A stretch of DNA of 6,151 nucleotides from Candidatus Moraniibacteriota bacterium (GTDB lineage: Bacteria; Patescibacteriota; Minisyncoccia; Moranbacterales; UBA2206): NCBI GenBank assembly GCA_003534085.1, contig DQBY01000030.1, forward strand, positions 1 to 6,151. The letters run 5' to 3'. The notes beneath the pieces are model-generated. The model searched no databases. It was not told the origin of the DNA and saw only the letters and a list, made by a program, of their open reading frames with translations. How positions within the stretch are numbered: the first letter of the stretch is position 1; every line of letters starts with the position of its first letter. Made by a program: the position numbers and the translations under genes. Positions 1 through 4,896 of the stretch are shown here, one piece after another.

Positions 1-920
1 ATGAAAGGATTTCCGATCAGGATGAAAAGAGAAAGGATGATTCCGGGAACGATGATTTCTCCGAAATTGGCCAGCCCCATCTCGCTTCCCAAAATGATGA
101 AAAAGAGGACGATGAAAAAATCGCGCAGCGGCTTGATTCGGCTGACTATTCCGGGCTGATACCGCGAAGATCCGAGAGTCAATCCGGCGATGACCGCGCC
201 GATCTCGATGGAAAAGCCGGCAACTTTTACCAGACTGGCTATCCCGAAACACCAAGCAATCGTAAAAATAAAAAGGAATTCTCCGTGGGCGGCGATCTTA
301 TCTAAAATGCGCGGCAGGACATAATTTGATACTAAGAATAAGGCGATTATTATGCCGACTCCTTTTAGCAGGAAAAGGATGATTGATGAATAAATGTCAT
401 TTCCGGCGTTGAAGGTTCCAAAGATGATCAAGACCAAAATGGCGATGATGTCTTGGATGAGCATCAGACCGATCGTGTATTTGCCGTAAGTTTTTTCCGT
501 GGCGCGCTTATCGTTCAGAAGCTTGACTATGATTATTGTGCTGGAAAAAGTTATGGCCAAGGCGAGATATAGCGCGGATGTGGCAGGGAAGTCTATCAGG
601 AACAGGATCAGGGTGCCTACTATGAACGTAAACAAAACCTGTCCGATTCCGGTTATGGCGGAAACCTTTCCGATTTTTTTAAGATGGTTGAAGTTCAGAT
701 TCAATCCCAGAACAAAGAGCAGAAGCACGATTCCGAATTGGGCGAAAGCGTCAAACATCTCGGAATCTCCATTGAGCAGATTCAGGAAAAGCGGACCGCT
801 GACGATTCCGGCAACGATGTACGCCACTATCAGGGGTTGGCGCATCCATTTGACGACAAAGGCTATTGAGACAGTGATGCCGAGAAGAGCGCTGATTTGG
901 AGGAATATGTTATGTTCCAT
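1..920 (-). CDS. Kef/CPA2-type cation:proton antiporter, membrane domain (3' end beyond left edge)
   Basis: The minus-strand frame stays open from the ATG at 920-918 to the left edge, giving 306 residues with no stop. The protein is almost wholly hydrophobic, with about nine or more membrane spans. It carries Kef/CPA2 signatures: RQPLIVAYIVAGIVSGP near residues 27-43 (first re-entrant region), FGIVLLLFVLGLNLN near 62-76, and SSTIIIVKLLNDK at 126-138. TYGKYTIGLMLIQD at 144-157 ends in the conserved Gln-Asp; in this family that Asp is the expected cation/proton-binding residue. GFSIEIGAVIAGLTLGSS lies at 235-252. The family exchanges K+ or Na+ for H+ across the inner membrane; I cannot tell which ion. 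A C-terminal RCK/TrkA-N domain, if present, lies outside the window. The start is supported by alignment of the first helix and an extended -10 box about 30 bp upstream. The leader is A-rich with no Shine-Dalgarno. It is transcribed divergently from the gene at 1039. Confidence 0.9.
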   Translation of the reverse strand, partial: MEHNIFLQISALLGITVSIAFVVKWMRQPLIVAYIVAGIVSGPLFLNLLNGDSEMFDAFAQFGIVLLLFVLGLNLNFNHLKKIGKVSAITGIGQVLFTFIVGTLILFLIDFPATSALYLALAITFSSTIIIVKLLNDKRATEKTYGKYTIGLMLIQDIIAILVLIIFGTFNAGNDIYSSIILFLLKGVGIIIALFLVSNYVLPRILDKIAAHGEFLFIFTIAWCFGIASLVKVAGFSIEIGAVIAGLTLGSSRYQPGIVSRIKPLRDFFIVLFFIILGSEMGLANFGEIIVPGIILSLFILIGNPF

Positions 921-951
921 CTTTTTGTTTGATTTTATTTTTTGTTTTTCT

Positions 952-960
952 ATTATAGCA
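952..960 (-). promoter_or_regulatory. extended -10 promoter of the antiporter gene
   Basis: On the minus strand the sequence reads TGCTATAAT, a perfect -10 hexamer with the TGn extension. It would start transcription near 945 and leave a leader of about 25 nt. No good -35 hexamer lies 16-18 bp upstream, which is tolerable for an extended -10. The leader is nearly all A with no G-rich ribosome site. Confidence 0.6.
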
Positions 961-1002
961 CATTGCCCGCTTTTTTTATCCGGCAAGCGGTGGATCCGGC
1001 AG

Positions 1003-1031
1003 TTGCCTTTTGTCCGGCTAACGGTTATAAT
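1003..1031 (+). promoter_or_regulatory. sigma70-type promoter giving a probable leaderless mRNA
   Basis: TTGCCT at 1003-1008, a 17-bp spacer, then a perfect TATAAT at 1026-1031. The expected transcript start, about 7 bp past the -10 box, falls on or next to the ATG at 1039. The 921-1038 gap also holds three copies of TCCGGC (979-984, 995-1000, 1013-1018) between the two divergent promoters. They could be binding sites but are too short to prove it. Confidence 0.65.
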
Positions 1032-1038
1032 TAAACTT

Positions 1039-1515
1039 ATGCAAAATGAAATTACAACTTTAATCATGAGCGCGTTGCCGGTGATCGAGCTCAGAGGCGC
1101 CATACCGGTTGCGATGCTCGGTTTTAAATTTTCAGCGTCGAAGGCTTTCCTTATCGCGGTAATAGGGAACTCGCTTCCTGTCATTCCGGCCTTTTTCTTT
1201 TTAAACAGGTTTTCGGACTATCTGATGCATCGGTGGTATCCGTATAACCGGCTGATGAATTGGCTCTTCGAAAGAGCCAGGAGAAAGCATCTGGATCATT
1301 TTCACCAGTGGAAATGGACCCAATTGGCGCTTTTCCTTTTTGTGGCCATCCCTTTGCCTATGACAGGTGCCTGGAGCGGGATCATTGCCGCTTATATCCT
1401 CGGAATTCCTTTTTGGAGATCGATCGGCACTATCTTTTTAGGCATAATGACGGCCGGGGTGATTGTCACGGCGCTTACTTCACTCGGTTTTTTAGCCGTG
1501 AGGTCTTTTTTCTAA
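1039..1515 (+). CDS. COG2426 / small multidrug export family membrane protein
   Basis: This gene encodes 158 residues. The motif ALPVIELRGAIPVAML at residues 12-27 and PLPMTGAWSGIIAAYILGIPF near 103-123 are hallmarks of the family Pfam calls Sm_multidrug_ex (COG2426). About four hydrophobic spans are visible: 9-27, 34-54, 93-120 and 125-155. A basic, aromatic cytoplasmic-type loop (RWYPYNRLMNWLFERARRKH) separates the halves. The transport name is inherited from the family; substrate and direction are not established. The same frame is open far upstream to 499, but that part is the antisense of the antiporter gene and lacks family similarity, so I start at 1039. There is no Shine-Dalgarno, and the -10 box ends only 7 bp before the ATG, consistent with leaderless translation. 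ATG 1066 (before SALPV) is a less likely start. The stop codon overlaps that of the convergent gene. Confidence 0.85.
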   Translation: MQNEITTLIMSALPVIELRGAIPVAMLGFKFSASKAFLIAVIGNSLPVIPAFFFLNRFSDYLMHRWYPYNRLMNWLFERARRKHLDHFHQWKWTQLALFLFVAIPLPMTGAWSGIIAAYILGIPFWRSIGTIFLGIMTAGVIVTALTSLGFLAVRSFF

Positions 1516-2015
1516 AAATTTAATAAATCGCGAAGATCTCCTACATGCAACTTGTATTCATGCAGGAGTTTTATTATTCCGGACAGAAGGATAAAAAAAG
1601 CGAAGAAATTCTGATTTTTTATTTCGGGCAAAAAACGAAATTTTCGGGCAATAAAAATCAGGAAGAAAAATCCCTCGAAAATGTTCGGCGCGAAAAAAAG
1701 AAAGCTCCGGATGCCGGTAATTTCAAAGGCGGCAACCCCGATCAGGCGCCAGCTAAAGAGGAGAGTAGCCGTGCCTGTGATAAGCTTGTCTCTCAGTTTG
1801 CGCAGAGCGACAAATCCTATTCCGAGATAAAAAGTATCCAAGATCTTATCCATCTTCTGGTACTCGTCAGAATGTATCTCATCCCATCCGAATTTTTCTA
1901 AAATCCCAAAATCAAAAAAATCAGCTAAGGCTGAAAGAAAACCTCCCAAAAGAGGCCAGCGGAAAATGGTCAGTGGCAGCAATATTCTTAGCGCTATGAC
2001 AATAATGATCCCCAT
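1512..2015 (-). CDS. multi-pass membrane protein of unknown function
   Basis: This gene encodes 167 residues. I do not recognise a named domain, although similar hypothetical membrane proteins seem familiar from parcubacterial genomes. The N-terminus is a hydrophobic helix (residues 2-16) running into FRWPLLGGFLSALADFFDF (18-36). Acidic and charged loops follow (EKFGWDEIHSDEYQKMDK), then further hydrophobic stretches near 58-70, 82-100, 103-121 and 138-150. Recurring features that look family-like are RWPLLGG, ADFFDF, SWRLIGVAAFEITGIRS (88-104) and FFAPNIFEGFF (107-117). A signal peptide with a cleavage site is not evident, so it is probably an inner-membrane protein with four to five spans. 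The start is the first ATG in frame; no Shine-Dalgarno precedes it. It is divergent from the hemerythrin gene (112-bp gap) and convergent with the gene ending at 1515. The two stop codons interlock at 1512-1515. Confidence 0.75.
   Translation of the reverse strand: MGIIIVIALRILLPLTIFRWPLLGGFLSALADFFDFGILEKFGWDEIHSDEYQKMDKILDTFYLGIGFVALRKLRDKLITGTATLLFSWRLIGVAAFEITGIRSFLFFAPNIFEGFFFLIFIARKFRFLPEIKNQNFFAFFILLSGIIKLLHEYKLHVGDLRDLLNF
1538..1578 (+). terminator. candidate terminator lying inside the opposing gene
   Basis: CTCCT-A-CATG at 1538-1547 pairs with CATG-C-AGGAG at 1559-1568: nine pairs, one A/C mismatch, 11-nt loop. It is followed by TTTTATTATT (1569-1578). It begins 23 nt past the plus-strand stop at 1515 and overlaps the last codons of the convergent minus gene. 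The U-tract is interrupted, so termination may be partial. Confidence 0.4.
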
Positions 2016-2127
2016 GCAAGAAGTTTTAAGAGTCCGGAATAGTACATTTTCAAGGGCTTTTTTATTTTTTAAAAATTTTATCCTGGAGAATTTGTAATAA
2101 CAGTATGCTAATTTTTAGGTAAATTTT

Positions 2128-2589
2128 ATGGAAAAAATGCTTTTAAAAATTTTGGAAAATGACCATGAGATGGTCAAGGATCTTTTTTTAAGATTCAACC
2201 AGATAAGCGACAATGAAGAAAAAAATCGCGTGGCCAAAAAGACTTTTAAAAATCTGGAAATCCATGGAAAGGTGGAAGAGGAGCTGGTGTATCCGATCAT
2301 CCGTAATTTTTCCGAAAAGGGAAAAGAAATGATCGAGCACGGGATCGAAGAACATCGCAAGATCATGGAACTTATCAAGCAGACAAAAGGCCTGGGAATC
2401 GCTTCGGTCGATTTTTCTCCGAAATTCCAGGAACTGGCTCAAGCCGTGATTCATCATGTGACAGAGGAGGAAAATACAGTATTTCCCTTTGCGGAAAAAA
2501 ATTTGGGGAATAAATTGAGCGTCGGGTTGGGCGCCAAGATGCTTAAGATGAAAGCGGGAGAGAAAATAGCCAGGCCCAAACTGGAATAA
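2128..2589 (+). CDS. hemerythrin-like HHE domain protein
   Basis: This 153-residue protein is almost entirely a four-helix HHE cation-binding domain, the usual length for stand-alone bacterial members. Likely di-iron ligands are visible in order: His13 in NDHEMVKDLF; His46 and Glu50 in IHGKVEEELVYP; His71 and His76 in EHGIEEHRKIM; His110 and Glu114 in HHVTEEENTVFPFAE. The HxxxE plus YP pair and the HHVxEEE plus FP pair are the two typical internal HHE repeats. Such proteins bind O2 or NO or act in iron/redox stress in the cytoplasm; the sequence does not choose among these. The tail after about 126 is lysine-rich and probably amphipathic (MLKMKAGEKIARPK). AGGT at 2117-2120, 7 nt before the ATG, is a weak ribosome site. 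A strong terminator follows 22 bp after the stop, so the gene is probably monocistronic. No signal peptide is seen. Confidence 0.9.
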   Translation: MEKMLLKILENDHEMVKDLFLRFNQISDNEEKNRVAKKTFKNLEIHGKVEEELVYPIIRNFSEKGKEMIEHGIEEHRKIMELIKQTKGLGIASVDFSPKFQELAQAVIHHVTEEENTVFPFAEKNLGNKLSVGLGAKMLKMKAGEKIARPKLE

Positions 2590-2610
2590 ACATGCCATCG
2601 AAGAGCAAAT

Positions 2611-2636
2611 AAAAAAAACCCACGAGGGTTTTTTTT
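2611..2636. terminator. bidirectional Rho-independent terminator
   Basis: Eight A residues and CCC, a four-base loop (ACGA), then GGG and eight T residues form a perfect 11-bp stem. Both strands read as hairpin plus U-tract. It ends the hemerythrin gene on the plus strand (stop at 2589) and the small membrane protein on the minus strand (stop at 2648). Confidence 0.9.
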
Positions 2637-2647
2637 ATCCGGTCTTT

Positions 2648-2797
2648 TTATACGACCGGCCGGCCTTGGATCAGTCTGACAATGAGGACAATCACAGCCG
2701 CGACCAACAGGATGTGGATCAAACCTCCAAAAGTGTAGGAAGTTAAAAGTCCAATCAACCAAAGAACCAGCAGGATTACGAATATTGTCCAAAGCAT
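2648..2797 (-). CDS. DUF5670 / lmo0937-type small membrane protein
   Basis: This 49-residue ORF opens with MLWTIFVILLVLWLIGLLTS, continues YTFGGLIHILLVAAVIVLIV and ends RLIQGRPVV. The pattern (MLWT start, first helix to about residue 18, central SYTFGG-LIHILL turn, second helix about 26-40, RLIQGR tail) closely matches the short two-helix proteins I know as lmo0937 family or DUF5670, which are typically about 48-55 residues. The whole length is therefore accounted for. It should sit in the inner membrane as a hairpin. Its function is unknown; relatives are often linked with stress-related genes, which is association only. It ends 12 bp from the bidirectional terminator. No Shine-Dalgarno or convincing promoter is visible. 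The gene lies antisense to the spurious N-terminal extension of the next plus-strand frame. Confidence 0.85.
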   Translation of the reverse strand: MLWTIFVILLVLWLIGLLTSYTFGGLIHILLVAAVIVLIVRLIQGRPVV

Positions 2798-2898
2798 ATG
2801 TTTTGGTGCGCGTTTGCGCTTTAATTATTGGATACCTGTATTACAAGCCCTTCTTAAAAATTATTGCATCATTGGCGGAAATGTCCTGTATTAACAGT

Positions 2899-3657
2899 AT
2901 GCCTCTAAAAAAGAAAATTTACGCGGGGACATCCGGTTGGGTGTATAAGGATTGGGGAGAGAGGTTTTATCCAAAAAACCTAAATGAAGATCATCTGACT
3001 TATTTTTCCAAAGAATTCAAAACGGTGGAGATCAATTCTTCTTTTTATCATCTTCCGACAGTCAGGACTTTTGGTATTTGGAAAAATAATTCATCCAAGA
3101 ATTTCATTTTCTCGGTCAAAATAAATCAGTACATCACGCATCGCAAGCGTTTGATCCTGGATGAAGGAAGTAAGCGTTATCTCAGGATTTTTTTGAAAAA
3201 TGCGCAGAAGCTAGAAAGGAAACTGGCAGTGATTTTGATCCAGCTCCCGCCGAATTTCAAAAAAAATACAGAACGTCTGGAAAGTTTTTTTGAATTTTAC
3301 CGCCGCCAGATCGACAAGTTGAAATATAGGCCGCTCACGGCGATAGAATTCAGGCATGAGTCTTGGTTTAATGACGAGGCGTATAAAATTTTGGAAAAAT
3401 ATAAAATTGCGCTAGTTATATCAAGCGCGCCTGAGTATCGCAGAGAAGTATTCACTACAGATTTTGTTTATATCCGGATGCACGGGTCCGAAAAACATTA
3501 TGCCAAGTATTTAAATAAGGATCTGGAGAAGTTAAAAAACGAAATTGGAAATTATCCCAAAAATATTAAAAAAATATTTGTGTATTTCAATAACGACTAC
3601 AGTGCCTATGCGATTGAAAATGCGAGGTATCTGAAAGCGTTATTTGAACATAAATAA
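2899..3657 (+). CDS. DUF72 (YecE-like) TIM-barrel family protein
   Basis: From ATG 2899 the protein has 252 residues, within the usual DUF72 range. Diagnostic blocks are IYAGTSGWVYKDWGERFYP near residues 7-25, FKTVEINSSFYHLPT near 40-54, FSVKINQYITHRKRL near 72-86, LAVILIQLPPNF near 109-120, AIEFRHESW near 148-156, YIRMHG near 188-193 and FVYFNNDYSAYAIENA near 227-242. The family adopts a TIM barrel; no reaction is established, though conserved Glu, His and Asp residues line the predicted pocket. It is cytoplasmic with no signal peptide. The frame is open upstream to 2785, but those 38 residues lack similarity and lie antisense to the small membrane gene, so I start at MPLKKKIYAGTSGW. ATG 2881 is an alternative. 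Neither start has a well-spaced Shine-Dalgarno. TGTATTAA at 2887-2894 could be a poor -10, which would again make a leaderless message. No terminator separates the gene from the repeat element and ku. Confidence 0.9.
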   Translation: MPLKKKIYAGTSGWVYKDWGERFYPKNLNEDHLTYFSKEFKTVEINSSFYHLPTVRTFGIWKNNSSKNFIFSVKINQYITHRKRLILDEGSKRYLRIFLKNAQKLERKLAVILIQLPPNFKKNTERLESFFEFYRRQIDKLKYRPLTAIEFRHESWFNDEAYKILEKYKIALVISSAPEYRREVFTTDFVYIRMHGSEKHYAKYLNKDLEKLKNEIGNYPKNIKKIFVYFNNDYSAYAIENARYLKALFEHK

Positions 3658-3690
3658 ATCCGGAATTTGTATTAATAATGGAATAAAAAT

Positions 3691-3814
3691 TGTCATTCCG
3701 AGCGGAACGTAGTGAAGTCGAGGAATCTACACGTCGAAAAAGCACAAGGTCATGTGATATTCTTTGGTGTATATCCCTCGGCTTCGTCCGTGGCGGACTT
3801 CGCTCGGGATGACA
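3691..3814. repeat. REPIN/MITE-like palindromic repeat element
   Basis: The left arm (3691-3731) starts TGTCATTCCGAGCGGAA and ends CGAGGAATCTACA. The reverse complement of the right arm (3768-3814) starts TGTCATCCCGAGCGAAG and ends CGAGGGATATACA. The arms match at both ends but differ in the middle, where the right arm has 6 extra bases. Each arm has its own small hairpin (TTCCG-AG-CGGAA at 3697-3708; GTCCG-TGG-CGGAC at 3786-3798). The core is 36 bp (3732-3767). No ORF in it looks real. TAAAAAT lies directly left (3684-3690) and TAAAAAAT lies one base beyond the right end (3816-3823), a possible imperfect target duplication. The arm sequence resembles a dispersed 'CATTCCGAG...GAGGAATCT' repeat that I recall from several phyla. 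It lacks a transposase, so it would have to be mobilised in trans. Confidence 0.75.
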
Positions 3815-3826
3815 TTAAAAAATGCT

Positions 3827-4624
3827 ATGCGCGCAATCTGGCAAGGCTCGATCAGCTTCGGGCTTATCAATATTCCGGTCCGGCTGTATTCCGCCACAAA
3901 AGAGCGGAAGCTTTCTTTCAATTATCTCCGGAAAGAAGATCTGTGTCCCATAAAGTATGTAAAAGTGTGCCGGAACAGCGGGGAAGAGGTGCCGTACGAC
4001 GACATAGTCAAGGGGTATGAATACAAAAAAGGGGATTGGGTGGTTTTAAGCGATGAGGATTTCAAAAAGGCCGATGTAAAAAAGACGAACACGATCGAAG
4101 TTTTCCAATTTGCCTCTGAAAAAGAAATCGACCCGAGCCTGTATGAAAAATTTTACTATCTGGAGCCGGTGAAGGAGGCGCGCAAGGCCTATGTTCTTTT
4201 GCGGGAGGCTTTGAAAAAATCAAAAAAAGTCGGGATTGCTAAATTTGTACTTCGCACCAAAGAAAAATTGGCGGTCGTCCGCCCGATGGATAATCTGATA
4301 ATTTTGGATGCTATCAGATTCGCTGACGAAATCCGAGAGCCCGAAGAGCTGAATATTCCAGGCAAAGAAAAGATTGAAAATAAAGACATAGAAATCGCGG
4401 TCAAGCTGATCGACCAATTGACGGAAGTTTTCAAATTGGAAAAATATCACGACACGTACACGGAAGAATTGGAAAGAGTGATCTCCGAAAAATCCAAAGG
4501 CAAAGTGCCGGAAGCAAAAGGTGAAATTCCCGTTCCGGTCACGGAGATGGAGGATATCATGGCCAAACTTCGCGAAAGCTTGGCCCAGCACGCGAAGAAA
4601 GAAAAAGTAAAAGTCAGAAGATGA
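3827..4624 (+). CDS. ku: Ku, DNA-end-binding protein of bacterial NHEJ
   Basis: This 265-residue protein is a full-length prokaryotic Ku (usually about 260-300). The start AIWQGSISFGLINIPVRLYSAT at residues 3-24 is the family hallmark. It is followed by KEDLCPIKYVKVC (36-48), EEVPYDDIVKGYEY (53-66), VVLSDEDF (72-79), EIDPSLYEKFYYLEP (100-114) and KAYVLLREAL (120-129). VGIAKFVLRTKEKLAVVRP (135-153) belongs to the beta-barrel core that encircles DNA. The C-terminal part (about 185-250) ends MEDIMAKLRESLAQHAKKEK, the minimal LigD-contact and bridging region, with a short basic tail. Ku homodimers bind broken ends and recruit LigD. No ligD is visible here. I prefer the start at 3827 because the family begins there. 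In-frame ATGs at 3809 and 3764 lie inside the adjoining repeat. No Shine-Dalgarno precedes any of them. A TATTAAT-like -10 at 3670-3676, left of the repeat, may drive it. Confidence 0.95.
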   Translation: MRAIWQGSISFGLINIPVRLYSATKERKLSFNYLRKEDLCPIKYVKVCRNSGEEVPYDDIVKGYEYKKGDWVVLSDEDFKKADVKKTNTIEVFQFASEKEIDPSLYEKFYYLEPVKEARKAYVLLREALKKSKKVGIAKFVLRTKEKLAVVRPMDNLIILDAIRFADEIREPEELNIPGKEKIENKDIEIAVKLIDQLTEVFKLEKYHDTYTEELERVISEKSKGKVPEAKGEIPVPVTEMEDIMAKLRESLAQHAKKEKVKVRR

Positions 4625-4633
4625 ATTTTCTAA

Positions 4634-4684
4634 TCTGCCAATTCTTTGCATATGCTGGAATTTGGCAGACGGGGATTATTTTTT
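4634..4684 (+). terminator. candidate ku terminator
   Basis: TCTGCCAATTC (4634-4644) pairs with GAATTTGGCAGA (4658-4669): eleven pairs with a one-base bulge. The loop holds the 8-bp palindrome GCATATGC (4648-4655). A run of six T residues (4679-4684) follows, but only after a 9-nt gap, so its efficiency is doubtful. It starts 10 nt past the ku stop. Confidence 0.45.
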
Positions 4685-4729
4685 GTATGTTAGTATTCAT
4701 TCTTCTTATAAATCCTTTATTTTAGCCAA

Positions 4730-4763
4730 AAACAGGCACTTTCGTTTGACAGAACGCCTGTTT
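4730..4763. promoter_or_regulatory. inverted repeat bracketing the -35 box (candidate operator)
   Basis: AAACAGGC (4730-4737) and GCCTGTTT (4756-4763) form a perfect 8-bp inverted repeat with an 18-bp spacing. The -35 hexamer (4746-4751) lies between the arms, and the right arm sits in the promoter spacer. This placement would suit a repressor. A chance match or a weak hairpin cannot be excluded. Confidence 0.4.
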
Positions 4764-4774
4764 AGGTGTATACT
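4746..4774 (+). promoter_or_regulatory. near-consensus sigma70 promoter
   Basis: A perfect TTGACA at 4746-4751, a 17-bp spacer, and TATACT (5 of 6) at 4769-4774. Transcription should start near 4781, giving a leader of about 115 nt before the ATG at 4897. It is the strongest promoter in the window. Confidence 0.85.
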
Positions 4775-4817
4775 TATATATTCTGACCAGGAAAGTTCTT
4801 TGAATCTAAAGTTGCGA

Positions 4818-4869
4818 GTTTCATAGCAGTTTTTAGGGAATTTCAATTCTTTGAAACCTGCTATGAAGC
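4818..4869 (+). promoter_or_regulatory. structured 5' leader hairpin
   Basis: TTCATAGCAG (4820-4829) pairs perfectly with CTGCTATGAA (4858-4867), and a U-G and a G-C pair extend it to 4818/4869. Inside, TTTCAA (4841-4846) pairs with TTGAAA (4851-4856) around a TTCT loop. This leaves an 11-nt one-sided bulge, TTTTTAGGGAA (4830-4840). The 9-mer TTCTTTGAA occurs at 4796-4804 and again at 4847-4855. The stem ends 15 nt before the ribosome site and has no U-tract, so it is not a terminator. It could stabilise the message, bind a protein or RNA, or act in translational control. Confidence 0.55.
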
Positions 4870-4884
4870 GGGATATCCTAATTT

Positions 4885-4890
4885 AGGAGG
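4885..4890 (+). promoter_or_regulatory. strong Shine-Dalgarno AGGAGG
   Basis: A consensus AGGAGG lies 6 nt before ATG 4897 and fixes that start. It is the only strong ribosome site in the window; the other starts have weak or no Shine-Dalgarno. Confidence 0.9.
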
Positions 4891-4896
4891 CTGACC

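Noticed and set aside
499..1038. Long N-terminal extension of the COG2426 gene
   Set aside because: It is antisense to the antiporter coding region, low in hydrophobic pattern, and lies upstream of a good promoter at 1003-1031.
2785..2898. 38-residue N-terminal extension of the DUF72 protein
   Set aside because: No family likeness; partly antisense to the small membrane gene. DUF72 proteins begin close to the GTSGW block.
3712..4020. 102-residue plus-strand reading frame across the repeat and the 5' part of ku
   Set aside because: It overlaps ku out of frame, starts inside the repeat element and has no family likeness.
4189..4651. Minus-strand reading frames opposite ku
   Set aside because: Phe/Ser-rich complements of Lys/Glu-rich ku codons; no ribosome site or family likeness.
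4818..4869. Leader hairpin as a transcription attenuator
   Set aside because: No U-tract follows the stem and no alternative terminator stem is visible before the ribosome site; no known riboswitch consensus is recognised either.
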